From positions 1 through 31,775 of the forward strand of contig CAYWFU010000028.1 of assembly GCA_964457585.1 (NCBI GenBank): a DNA stretch of 31,775 nucleotides, given 5' to 3'. The notes beneath the pieces were generated by a model. The model made no database searches, was not told where the DNA came from, and saw only the letters and a program-made list of their open reading frames with translations. The translations under genes were made by a program, and so were the position numbers. This DNA comes from CAYWFU01 sp964457585. GTDB lineage: Bacteria > JACRDZ01. Numbering within the stretch: the first letter of the stretch is position 1; every line of letters begins with the position of its first letter. Below, piece by piece: positions 21,903-30,374 of this stretch.

Positions 21903-22382
21903 ATTAGGTCGCCTTCGGCGACAACACTTGATTCTCTTAAACAAATCTGGAGATATGAAATTATTAAACTCTTAAGATGTGAATTCAAAAATGGCAAACT
22001 CAAACTCCCTCCTCATCTCAATCATATTAAATCGTACGAATCTTTCTGTTCATGGACTTCTCAGTTCTACAACAAGACATGGGTTGTTCATCTAAAAGAG
22101 CAATCCGACAATATGAAAGCTAATGTCGATTATCTCGCTAAATATCTTAAACGCCCTCCTATCGGTGAAACCAGAATTAAATCCTATGATGGCAAATTCG
22201 TTTCTTTCGAGTATCTTGATCATTATAACAACACTAAAGAAATTATGACCTTACCTGTTTTGGAATTTATTTCTCGTCTTATTTCTCACATCCCTGATAA
22301 ATATTTTAAAAATATTAGATATTACGGTTTTCTCGCTAACAGAGTAAAAGGAGATTGCTCATGGATATTTTACGCCTATTAG
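21903..22382 (+). pseudogene. IS91-family (Y2) transposase, N-terminally truncated
   Basis: An open frame from the stop at 21900 to TAG at 22380-22382. It reads SLKQIWRYEIIKLLRCEFKN, FYNKTWVVHLKEQSDN, then the Y2 motif YLAKYLKRPP with its two catalytic tyrosines three residues apart, then MTLPVLEFISRLISHIPDKY and FKNIRYYGFLANRVKG. This order is the IS91 transposase C-terminal half. The N-terminal zinc finger and HUH motif, which bind and cut DNA, are absent, cut off at the hairpin 21908-21922. After FLANRVKG the family sequence continues in the -1 frame (RLLMDILRLLGLKKK), the overlapping ORF. Confidence 0.85.
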
Positions 22383-22693
22383 GACTTAAAAAGAAACAGC
22401 CTGTTCTTGTCAGATGTACTTATTGTTACTATGATTTTTACCTCTCACCAAGAGAGGTGCGTCTTCTTGAGTCTCAAAATGCCAATGATCCTGTTTGTCC
22501 AGTTAAAGAAGAGTGCCATTTTTGTCATATTGGATTTATGATACCTGTAAAATATACTGACAAATCAGGAAAATTCTATCTATATCATGAAATTAAACCA
22601 AAAATTAAAAATCTTGACCCTAATACAGTCATGGAACGTATCATGGACGACGATGATGCCGAAATTACTATGTTTTTCCACCCTTCTGACTAA
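22361..22693 (+). CDS. Zinc-finger-like C-terminal ORF of the IS91-like transposase
   Basis: A 110-residue frame from ATG 22361, with AAAGGAG 8 nt upstream, overlapping the transposase frame by 22 nt. RCTYCYYDF and VCPVKEECHFCHIGF give a CxxC...CxxxxxCxxC pattern that could bind zinc, similar to the C-terminal zinc-binding tail of some IS91-type transposases. The codons just before the ATG (AGA TTG CTC) give RLL, so the protein joins the transposase as NRVKG/R-LLMDILRLLGL. It may be a separate translated product, a product of -1 frameshifting at A-AAA-G (22346-22350), or simply the frameshifted tail. The end is acidic (MDDDDAEITMFFHPSD). Confidence 0.6.
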   Translation: MDILRLLGLKKKQPVLVRCTYCYYDFYLSPREVRLLESQNANDPVCPVKEECHFCHIGFMIPVKYTDKSGKFYLYHEIKPKIKNLDPNTVMERIMDDDDAEITMFFHPSD

Positions 22694-22763
22694 ACTTTCA
22701 ATTTCCTGTACTTTAAATTAAGCCTGATTAATCAGGCAACTACAATACAATATATTGCAGTTG

Positions 22764-23086
22764 AAATTCCAATGGTACGCCTTGAATACAAACCAAAATA
22801 CTGCGTTATATATATAAGTTATTTTGTCATAGTCCTTAAGTTTTCTTATTTAATCAATTATAATCCTAAATGTCAAGAAAAATCAGGTGTAAAAAATAAT
22901 TAGATATATTTAATTATTCTTTTTAATAAATCATATACTTATTTAATCATTTTTTTATCTTTATATTTTTTTTCATTTATTAATTTTCCATTTTTATATA
23001 ACCGTTCAAATTCTAATAGATATTAAATTGTTGATAATTATGTATATTTAGGGTTATAATATTAATATTAAAAACAGGAGAACTTT
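22764..23086. other. AT-rich intergenic region before glgP
   Basis: About 320 bp without a credible gene or RNA. It contains a minus-strand TTGACA (22871-22876) with TTAAAT (22848-22853) 17 bp away, which points towards aspartokinase 1 kb downstream across the IS remnant, and the glgP promoter at its right end. No conserved RNA fold is recognised. Confidence 0.5.
23031..23060 (+). promoter_or_regulatory. Promoter of glgP
   Basis: TTGATA (23031-23036), 18-bp spacer and a perfect TATAAT (23055-23060), 26 bp before the ATG at 23087, which has an AGGAG Shine-Dalgarno. Confidence 0.65.
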
Positions 23087-25639
23087 ATGAAAAACATTCA
23101 TATTTATACAGTCATTCCAAAATTACCTAAAAAGATAAGAAGACTTAATGAACTTATTTTTAATCTTTACTGGACATGGGATCCTGAAGCTTTAGACTTG
23201 CTTAACAGAATTGATCATGAATTATGGGAACAGGTAAATCATAATCCAATGCTTTTTTTTGGAAGAATAGGGCAGGAAAAATTAGAAAAATTGTCGGAGG
23301 ATGAAGGATTTGTATCTCAACTTGAAAAAGTTCTTACTAATTTTAATTATTATTTACGGCAAAAAACATGGTTTAGCGATTTGCATGGGGAGCAATATAA
23401 AAATTTAACCATTGCATATTTTTCTGCTGAATTTGGACTTACAGAATCACTGCCTATTTATTCCGGCGGATTGGGAATTCTAGCTGGAGATCATCTTAAA
23501 TCAGCAAGTGATCTCGGTATCCCTCTTGTAGGAGTCGGGCTTTTATACCAGCAGGGTTATTTCAGACAGTACCTGAATATTGATGGCTGGCAGCAGGAAA
23601 GTTATCCAAAAAATGATTTTTATAATATGTGCATCCAACTGGTAAAAACATCTGAACATCACCCATTAATGATTGCAGTGGACTTTCCCGGCAGAAAGGT
23701 AATAGCTAAAATATGGAAAGTTCAAATTGGCAGAAATCCTTTATATTTATTGGATACAAATGTACAGGAAAACTCGCCGGAAGATAGAAAAATAACAGAT
23801 CAATTATACGGCGGAGATATTGAAATGCGTATTAAACAGGAAATACTGCTTGGGATTGGCGGAATAAAATGCCTTTCTGCTCTTTTCATCAAACCTACAA
23901 TATTTCATTTGAATGAAGGGCATTCTGCTTTTCTATCATTAGAACGGATACGATGTTTTATTGAAGAAAATAACTTAAGTTTTGATGAATCTTATAAGGC
24001 TTGCAAAGCAAGCAATATTTTCACAACACATACTTCAGTTCCTGCAGGAATTGATATTTTCCATCCTTCTCTTATTGATAAATATTTTACTGATTTTTAT
24101 CAAAAATTAAAAATAGACAGAAAAACTTTTTTGTCTCTGGGCAGAATAAACGGAGATGATCATGAACCTTTTAATATGGCTATATTGGCAATTAAAACAA
24201 GTGTATTTAGAAATGGTGTAAGTAAACTTCATGGAATGGTTTCAAGAAAATTATGGAAAACTTTATGGCCAGAACTTCTTGAAGAAGAGATACCAATAAA
24301 ATCCATAACCAATGGTATTCATGTTCGTTCATGGATTTCACATGAGATGGAAAGCCTTTTGACAAGATATTTAGGCCCGTCATGGATTAAAAATCCGGCA
24401 GATCAAAGCATCTGGAGCAACATTTCAAAAATTCCTGCACCTGAGTTATGGAATGTCCATGAAAGACGCCGTGAAATTTTAGTGGTATATGTCAGAGAAA
24501 AATTAAAACAACAGATGAAAAATAGAGGCGGATCGCCAGCAGAAATTCTTCAGGCAGAGCTTGTTTTAAATCCTGAAGCATTAACAATTGGATTTGCACG
24601 AAGATTTGCTACGTATAAACGTGCAGCACTTATCTTTCGAGATCCTGAACGTCTGGAAAAGATACTTAACAATAAAGATCGTCCTGTTCAGATAATTTTT
24701 GCTGGCAAAGCTCATCCTAAAGATAATGATGGAAAAGAATTAATAAAAAAAATTATCCATTTCTGCCGTCAGGAAAAATTCAGACAAAAAATTGCTTATA
24801 TTGAAGATTACGATATTGCTATTTCAAGAAGATTGGTGCAGGGGGTCGATATCTGGCTTAATACTCCGCGAAGATTACTGGAAGCCAGCGGCACCAGCGG
24901 TATGAAAGTAAATTTTAATGGAGGTTTAAATTTAAGTACTTTAGACGGCTGGTGGTATGAAGGTTACAATCAGGACACAGGCTGGGCAATAGGCAAAGGG
25001 GAGGAATATCTTGATCCGGAATCTCAAGATATTATTGAATCAAATGCTATATATAATTTATTGGAAAAAGAAATTATCCCTATTTTTTATGACAGAAGAG
25101 ATGACCAAATTCCATACAACTGGATAGCATTAATGAAAAATGCCATGAAAAATTTAAATCCAGTATTTAATACCAACAGAATGGTATGCGAATATCTGGA
25201 AAATTTTTATTTACCTGCGGCAAAAAGATATCAAGAAATAATTAGTAATAATATGAAAGGGATAAAAGAATTAACAGCATGGAAACAATTAATCAGAGAA
25301 AACTGGGCTGGAATTAATTTTGAAAAAGTTGAAGCTGAAACCCGCACTCCACTGACTTATCAATCCAGACTGGAAGTTACAGTAACTGTAAATTTAAAAA
25401 AACTTTCATCAAAAGATATTAAAACTCAAATTTATTATGGATTACTGGACACAGAAGGAAAAATAATAAACGGCAAAATAATTGATATGAATCTAATTGA
25501 AGAAAAAGACGGACGTTTAATTTACAAAGGCTGGATTCCCTGTGACTATAGCGGACAGAATGGTTATGCTGTTAGAATTATTCCTTATCATGAAAATATG
25601 ATAAATCCGCTGGATATGGGATTGATTATGTGGGCTTAG
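23087..25639 (+). CDS. glgP: Alpha-glucan (glycogen/starch) phosphorylase
   Basis: An 850-residue GT35 phosphorylase of the TIGR02094 type, releasing glucose-1-phosphate from glycogen, starch or maltodextrin with phosphate. The N-terminal ~110 residues are the DUF3417-type extension (LNELIFNLYWTWDPEALDLL). The active-site region contains YFSAEFGLTESLPIYSGGLG, and the pyridoxal-phosphate lysine is in EASGTSGMKVNFNGGLNLST (Lys after SGM, near residue 610). Other family blocks are FTTHTSVPAGIDIF and IGFARRFATYKRAALIF. The length fits this subgroup. It has its own promoter and stands alone. Its stop overlaps the convergent small gene by 4 nt. No allosteric segment of the animal/GlgP type is visible. 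Confidence 0.95.
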   Translation: MKNIHIYTVIPKLPKKIRRLNELIFNLYWTWDPEALDLLNRIDHELWEQVNHNPMLFFGRIGQEKLEKLSEDEGFVSQLEKVLTNFNYYLRQKTWFSDLHGEQYKNLTIAYFSAEFGLTESLPIYSGGLGILAGDHLKSASDLGIPLVGVGLLYQQGYFRQYLNIDGWQQESYPKNDFYNMCIQLVKTSEHHPLMIAVDFPGRKVIAKIWKVQIGRNPLYLLDTNVQENSPEDRKITDQLYGGDIEMRIKQEILLGIGGIKCLSALFIKPTIFHLNEGHSAFLSLERIRCFIEENNLSFDESYKACKASNIFTTHTSVPAGIDIFHPSLIDKYFTDFYQKLKIDRKTFLSLGRINGDDHEPFNMAILAIKTSVFRNGVSKLHGMVSRKLWKTLWPELLEEEIPIKSITNGIHVRSWISHEMESLLTRYLGPSWIKNPADQSIWSNISKIPAPELWNVHERRREILVVYVREKLKQQMKNRGGSPAEILQAELVLNPEALTIGFARRFATYKRAALIFRDPERLEKILNNKDRPVQIIFAGKAHPKDNDGKELIKKIIHFCRQEKFRQKIAYIEDYDIAISRRLVQGVDIWLNTPRRLLEASGTSGMKVNFNGGLNLSTLDGWWYEGYNQDTGWAIGKGEEYLDPESQDIIESNAIYNLLEKEIIPIFYDRRDDQIPYNWIALMKNAMKNLNPVFNTNRMVCEYLENFYLPAAKRYQEIISNNMKGIKELTAWKQLIRENWAGINFEKVEAETRTPLTYQSRLEVTVTVNLKKLSSKDIKTQIYYGLLDTEGKIINGKIIDMNLIEEKDGRLIYKGWIPCDYSGQNGYAVRIIPYHENMINPLDMGLIMWA

Positions 25640-25893
25640 GACCTGCAGATAATTGAAAGAAAGTCTACTTCATCTTCATTCTTGGATTTAAAAGCCCAGA
25701 TTGTCCGTTTATTTGCAGGTTCATCCAGTTCAATTACCAAGGAATCCGTTTTCAATTCTTTAATTTCACCTTTAGTACCGGCTGAGATTGGAGTTACTGC
25801 CCATCCACATGATGATTGAAGAACGTAATAATTGACAAAATCCTTAGTGAAAATTATTTTATTACCCAGTTTAAAATCCGTTATTTTATACAT
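25636..25893 (-). CDS. Unrecognised 85-aa protein, predicted leaderless mRNA
   Basis: A small protein without signal peptide or membrane segment. Its alternating hydrophobic/polar pattern (FKLGNKIIFTKDFVNYYVLQ, KGEIKELKTDSLVIELDEPA) suggests an all-beta, SH3-like barrel of about 85 residues. I do not recognise a family. No Shine-Dalgarno is present, but TTGACA (25924-25929), a 17-bp spacer and TATATA (25901-25906) place the transcript start at the ATG. The promoter fit and amino-acid composition support a real gene. It ends inside the last 4 nt of glgP on the other strand. Confidence 0.6.
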   Translation of the reverse strand: MYKITDFKLGNKIIFTKDFVNYYVLQSSCGWAVTPISAGTKGEIKELKTDSLVIELDEPANKRTIWAFKSKNEDEVDFLSIICRS

Positions 25894-25900
25894 AAAAATA

Positions 25901-25929
25901 TATATATATCATTTACTTTTGTTTGTCAA
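25901..25929 (-). promoter_or_regulatory. Promoter giving a leaderless transcript for the 85-aa gene
   Basis: Perfect TTGACA (25924-25929), 17-bp spacer, TATATA (25901-25906), then 7 nt (TATTTTT) before the ATG at 25893. The expected start site lies at or one base before the start codon. Confidence 0.6.
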
Positions 25930-26645
25930 TATTTTTTTAAAGTTTCACCAAGATAAATTTTTCTTACCATATCATTTTTCAAAAGATTAGAAGCTTTATC
26001 TTCCAATATAATTGAACCGGTTTCTATGCAATATCCTTTATTGGCAAGCTTAAGCGCAGCATATGCATTTTGTTCAACAAGTAAAATTGTAGTCCCCTGT
26101 TTATTAATTTCCCTGATAACATCAAATATCTGCTGAATAATAATTGGTGCTAATCCAAGTGAAGGTTCATCCAGAATAAGCAATTTCGGACGAGCTATTA
26201 ATGCGCGAGCTATAGCCAGCATTTGCTGTTCTCCACCGCTGAGAGTGCCTCCAAATTGCTTCTGTCTTTCTTTTAAAATCGGAAAAAGTATAAATACTTT
26301 TTCTAAATCATTAAAAATCTCTTTTTTATCTTTTCTTAAAAAAGCCCCCATTTCAAGATTTTCTTTCACAGTGAGATATTGAAAAATACGTCTTCCTTCA
26401 GGTACTTGAGAAATTCCAAGACTGACAATTTTATGTGCAGGCATATTTGTAATATCTTCATTATCATAAATTATTTTTCCTTTATGAACTTTGTTAATAC
26501 CGCAAATACTCATTAAAGCTGTTGTTTTTCCTGCTCCATTAGCTCCAATCAGACAAACAATTTCACCATTATTTATTTCCATGGAAACACCTTTTAAAGC
26601 TTGTATATTTCCATGATAGGTAAATACATTTTCAAGTTTAAGCAT
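25926..26645 (-). CDS. livF: LivF-type ABC transporter ATPase (second copy)
   Basis: A 239-residue LivF-type ATPase. Walker A is GANGAGKTTALM near residue 35, the signature is LSGGEQQMLAIARAL, Walker B is LLILDEPSLGLAP, and the LivF-specific LLVEQNAYAALKLANKGYCI follows. It is clearly related to, but diverged from, the copy at 11670. The start overlaps the end of the second livG by 8 nt, so the two are translationally coupled. No permease or binding-protein gene lies next to them here, so they may power another permease pair or exchange with the first set. Confidence 0.94.
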   Translation of the reverse strand: MLKLENVFTYHGNIQALKGVSMEINNGEIVCLIGANGAGKTTALMSICGINKVHKGKIIYDNEDITNMPAHKIVSLGISQVPEGRRIFQYLTVKENLEMGAFLRKDKKEIFNDLEKVFILFPILKERQKQFGGTLSGGEQQMLAIARALIARPKLLILDEPSLGLAPIIIQQIFDVIREINKQGTTILLVEQNAYAALKLANKGYCIETGSIILEDKASNLLKNDMVRKIYLGETLKKY

Positions 26646-27432
26646 CTAAAAAATCCTCTCCTAACTCTCCTAAATAAGCTTCAATTACTTTAGAATTTTT
26701 CTGTATCTCTTCAGGATGTCCTTCTGCAATTTTTTCTCCATAATCAAGAACAATAATCCTGTCAGAAATATTCATAACCATTTTCATGTCGTGTTCAATA
26801 AGAATAACAGTAATTCCCGAATTCCGAATCTTTTGTATCAATTGCATCAGCTTTTGTGTTTCTTGAATATTTAATCCCGCTGCAGGTTCATCTAAAAGCA
26901 AAAGACGCGGTTCTAAAACCAGTGCTCTTGCTATTTCCAACCGCTTTTGAATTCCATATGGCAGATTACATGTATATTCATTTATATCAATTTTTAATTC
27001 CAAAAAATTAATATACTTTAAACTATTATCTATAAATATTTTTTCTTCCTCATCATGAAATTTCAAATTAAAAATTATATCTATAAAATTACTTTTTACA
27101 TGAATATGCTGTCCAATTAGAATATTGTCTAATACTGTAAGATTTGGGAAAAGTCTTATATTTTGAAATGTGCGGGCAATACTTCTTCTTGCAATATTAT
27201 CCGTCCGCATATTGGTAATATTGTATTTATTTTTATTATTATAAAAATATATGTTCCCATATGTAGCTCTTGAAATCCCAAAAATACAATTAAAACAAGT
27301 GGTTTTTCCTGCACCATTAGGACCGATTATGCTTAATATTTCATTTTCATTAACAATAAAATCTACATTATCCAATGCTTTTAATCCGCCAAATTCTTTG
27401 GATAATTTCTTTACTTCTAAAATTATACTCAT
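26638..27432 (-). CDS. livG: LivG-type ABC transporter ATPase (second copy)
   Basis: A 264-residue LivG-type ATPase. Walker A is GPNGAGKTTCFN near residue 38, the NLPYGIQKRLEIARAL block is the signature region (PYG instead of SGG/SHG, a LivG-type variation), Walker B is LLLLDEPAAGLN, and the H-loop is in VILIEHDMKMVM. A CGGAG Shine-Dalgarno precedes the ATG. The gene follows a perfect 28-bp palindrome (27455-27482) that also ends the LVIVD gene upstream. No LivH or LivM homologue is adjacent. Confidence 0.94.
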   Translation of the reverse strand: MSIILEVKKLSKEFGGLKALDNVDFIVNENEILSIIGPNGAGKTTCFNCIFGISRATYGNIYFYNNKNKYNITNMRTDNIARRSIARTFQNIRLFPNLTVLDNILIGQHIHVKSNFIDIIFNLKFHDEEEKIFIDNSLKYINFLELKIDINEYTCNLPYGIQKRLEIARALVLEPRLLLLDEPAAGLNIQETQKLMQLIQKIRNSGITVILIEHDMKMVMNISDRIIVLDYGEKIAEGHPEEIQKNSKVIEAYLGELGEDFLDA

Positions 27433-27454
27433 GTAATGCTCCGAAGTAAGGGTT

Positions 27455-27482
27455 GTAGAGACGCAAAATTTTGCGTCTCTAC
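27455..27482. repeat. Perfect 28-bp palindrome
   Basis: GTAGAGACGCAAAA followed at once by its exact reverse complement TTTTGCGTCTCTAC, with no unpaired loop. This type of GTAGAGACG...CGTCTCTAC palindrome is scattered in many bacterial genomes. Here it supplies the TAG stop (27479-27481) of the LVIVD gene and lies 22 bp upstream of the second livG, where it may act as a terminator or processing site. Confidence 0.85.
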
Positions 27483-30358
27483 CGAATAAAATTTATGACC
27501 TTGCTGAGTATATTCATTATTGCTGGACTAATTCTATAATAAATATCTGTTAAATATCCGCCTGAAAAACTATTTTGCAGTATTGCATCTCTAACCCTGA
27601 TAAAAAAATTTGTTTTTTTATACTTTTCTTGTATAAATGTTATTAAACATTTTTTTTTCTTTTTTTTAATTTCAACTTTTTTTTCAACTTCAACCACATT
27701 TAGTACATTAATAACCTTTTTACTTTCACCTGTTGCTCCTTCATTATCAGTAACTTTAACTTTAGCATTATATTTACCGTAAATTTTATAAGTAAAGCTG
27801 TCATAATTAACAATTGTTGTTGTTTCAAAGACATTATCACCATCTAAATCCCAATCATAACTTATAATAATACCATCAGTATCAGAAGCTATTGCAGTAA
27901 ATTTCACTATAAGTGGTACATAACCTGAGGCAATATCTGTCTTTAAAATAACTACCGGCGGGATATTGTTAGAGTTTCCATTTACCTTTATTACTATACT
28001 ATCTTCTGATGTTGCACCAAAATCATCTGTAACTTTAACTTTTGCATAATAAATATTCGGAGAAAAATAAGTGAAACTAGTACTGTCGGTATAGGTTGTT
28101 GTATCATTAACATTATCAAAATTCCAATAATAACTTGTAATACTTCCATCAGGATCATAAGCAAAAGCTTTAAAATTTACTTTAAAAGGAGTATATCCTG
28201 TATCAAAATCAGAACTTATTTTTACAATTGGGAATTGATTTGGAAGTGGCGGGATAGCAGAACCATTAATAGTAAATCTATTATTTAAAACTGCAGAGTA
28301 ACCTGTTGAATCAGTCACTATTATATTATATTTGCCGGGGATAAGTCCCTTTGGAATTGAGACCTTAAGTGTTTCGCTATTATCAGCACTTGTTATTTCA
28401 CAAATTTTACCCAGACTATCTTTATGAATTATTTGCAAACCTGAAATACCGTCTGCTATATATACATAATTTTTAGAAACATATAAACTATTTGAATAAC
28501 CTTGAGTATATACATTATTTATAATGGCTGGTTGAATCGGATTATCTATATCAACTAAAAATAAACCTGTATTATAACTTGTTACATATGCATATTTTTC
28601 TGATGTGCAAATATCATATGTATTATTTGGAATATTTAAACTTCCAGCGATATTTGGCGCATAGGGATTAGTTATATCTAATACCTTAAGACCTGAACTC
28701 CCGCTTGCAATGTATGCAAAATTTTCTGATACAGCAACTTTCCGGGCTAACCCCAGCTTAAAATTCCCGGCTAAAACCGGATTTTCTAAATCACTAATAT
28801 TTATAATATCGAGCCCGGAACCATAATTAGCTACATATAAAAAATTATTTTGCACTTCTACATTTTTCGATTTACCACCAGTATTAAAACTGCTTATTAT
28901 TACCGGAAGTGTTGAATCGCTTATATCTACAATCTGTATACCTGAATTCTCACTGGCAAGATATGCATAATGTCCGGATATATTAATATTTTTTGTACTA
29001 TCAAACGTATCAATATTCCCAACATTATTTGGACTGGATGGATTACTAATATTTATTATTTGTAATCCTGAATTATTATCTGCCAAATAAGCATAGTTCC
29101 CTTTTACAAAAACATCAAAAGCCCTACCGGGAGTATCTATACTGCCAACAATTTCAGGAGAATCTGAACTAAGAACATCTACTATTTGCAATCCCGAAGA
29201 ATCACTAGCTATATAAGCATGATTGACAGAAATATTAACATTATTTGCATAACCCGGTGTAACTATACTCCCTACCAAACATGGATTATATGGATAACTT
29301 ATATCAATTATTTGAAGTCCTGAAATATAATCAACCACATATGCATAATTTCCAGATACAAATATATCAGAAGCAGAGCTCTGATTTTTAAGACTACTGA
29401 CAATTTTCAATTTGTTTAAATCGCTTATGTCAACTATTTGTAAATTTGAATATTCATCAGATAAATATGCTAAATTATCTTTAATAAAAATTTTTTTGAG
29501 ATTATTTGGAATATTCAAAGTATTTATCCATTCAGGAAAAGATAGATTACTAATATCTATAATCTGCAATCCATAATTTTTTTCTATTATGTATGCATAA
29601 TTGCCAAGCACATACACATTTTGAGCTGATAATGGACCCATAACATCTGTTACACCTATTCTTTTCGGATCTGTTATGTCACTGATATCCAGTACATTTA
29701 AACCACCACTACTATCTAATATATATAAATAATTCCCTGATACAAATAAACCAGAAGAATATCCTGCAGGTTGATAATAGCTTATTATCGCGGGAGTTTT
29801 ATAATTTTTAATATCTATAATTTTTAAACCTAATTTTCTTAATGAAATATATACATAACTACTGTCTGCATATAATCCTTTAATATCATCTGAATTTGTA
29901 ACATTTAAAATGGAAACTAAATTCGGAGAAGTCGCATTACTTATATCAATTATCTCCAGATCTGCATTTTTATCAGCGATATATATTTTTTTTTCTGCAG
30001 AAGTAATATGCTCAACATGAGCAGATATTTTGAGATTTCCTATTTTATTGGGATGATATTTGTCATTGACATCAATTATAGATAAATTCAGACTGGAATC
30101 AACTATAAATGCATAATTGTCCGCTATATGCACTTTATATGGTTTATTAAAAGTATTTATACTGCTGATAAGATATGGACCTCCAGAACCAATATGAACT
30201 CTGCATTTTGAATGCAAATTACTCCCATTAATAGAAATCTGAGTATAAGTTGTGTTATATCCTGAATCAGGATTGATCGAATTTATAAAAGGAGCGGCAA
30301 TAATAGCTTTTGAATAAAATGAAAAAATAAATATAAAGCAAAAAAATATTTTTTGCAT
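27479..30358 (-). CDS. Secreted LVIVD beta-propeller protein with interrupted IPT, two PKD domains and CFI-box-like C-terminus
   Basis: 959 residues from ATG 30358 (GAGGTG Shine-Dalgarno; preferred to the GTG two codons upstream). A signal peptide (to about residue 22) leads to the first half of an IPT/TIG fold (INPDSGYNTTYTQISINGSN). Fourteen LVIVD repeats follow, residues ~50-650, each ending like GLQIIDISNPSSPNNVGNID, enough for two seven-bladed propellers. The second half of the IPT fold comes next (SIPKGLIPGKYNIIVTDSTG), then PKD domains at ~715-800 (YDPDGSITSYYWNFD) and ~805-890. The tail KKCLITFIQ ... FIRVRDAILQNSFSGGYLTD and IYYRISPAI resembles the CFI-box C-terminal domain. It is probably exported and surface-exposed; ligand unknown. 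The final stop is provided by a palindrome, so the end may be altered. Confidence 0.85.
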   Translation of the reverse strand: MQKIFFCFIFIFSFYSKAIIAAPFINSINPDSGYNTTYTQISINGSNLHSKCRVHIGSGGPYLISSINTFNKPYKVHIADNYAFIVDSSLNLSIIDVNDKYHPNKIGNLKISAHVEHITSAEKKIYIADKNADLEIIDISNATSPNLVSILNVTNSDDIKGLYADSSYVYISLRKLGLKIIDIKNYKTPAIISYYQPAGYSSGLFVSGNYLYILDSSGGLNVLDISDITDPKRIGVTDVMGPLSAQNVYVLGNYAYIIEKNYGLQIIDISNLSFPEWINTLNIPNNLKKIFIKDNLAYLSDEYSNLQIVDISDLNKLKIVSSLKNQSSASDIFVSGNYAYVVDYISGLQIIDISYPYNPCLVGSIVTPGYANNVNISVNHAYIASDSSGLQIVDVLSSDSPEIVGSIDTPGRAFDVFVKGNYAYLADNNSGLQIINISNPSSPNNVGNIDTFDSTKNINISGHYAYLASENSGIQIVDISDSTLPVIISSFNTGGKSKNVEVQNNFLYVANYGSGLDIINISDLENPVLAGNFKLGLARKVAVSENFAYIASGSSGLKVLDITNPYAPNIAGSLNIPNNTYDICTSEKYAYVTSYNTGLFLVDIDNPIQPAIINNVYTQGYSNSLYVSKNYVYIADGISGLQIIHKDSLGKICEITSADNSETLKVSIPKGLIPGKYNIIVTDSTGYSAVLNNRFTINGSAIPPLPNQFPIVKISSDFDTGYTPFKVNFKAFAYDPDGSITSYYWNFDNVNDTTTYTDSTSFTYFSPNIYYAKVKVTDDFGATSEDSIVIKVNGNSNNIPPVVILKTDIASGYVPLIVKFTAIASDTDGIIISYDWDLDGDNVFETTTIVNYDSFTYKIYGKYNAKVKVTDNEGATGESKKVINVLNVVEVEKKVEIKKKKKKCLITFIQEKYKKTNFFIRVRDAILQNSFSGGYLTDIYYRISPAIMNILSKVINFIR

Positions 30359-30374
30359 TATCACCTCAGTAGAA

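Larger units (their letters stand above)
21882..22763. mobile_element. Truncated IS91-like (Y2 rolling-circle) element with repeated hairpin ends
   Basis: A 26-bp direct repeat (TTTCAATTTCCTGTAC then A/T, TTAAATTA; 24 of 26 identical) occurs at 21882-21907 and 22696-22721. Each copy is followed at once by a hairpin with a different stem: GTCGCC-TTC-GGCGAC (21908-21922) and GCCTGA-TTAA-TCAGGC (22722-22737). The second is followed by CAACTACAATACAATATATT (22737-22756), as in the cluster at 21838. Between them lies the C-terminal half of a Y2 transposase plus an overlapping ORF. The catalytic HUH half is missing, so the element cannot move by itself. Confidence 0.75.
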
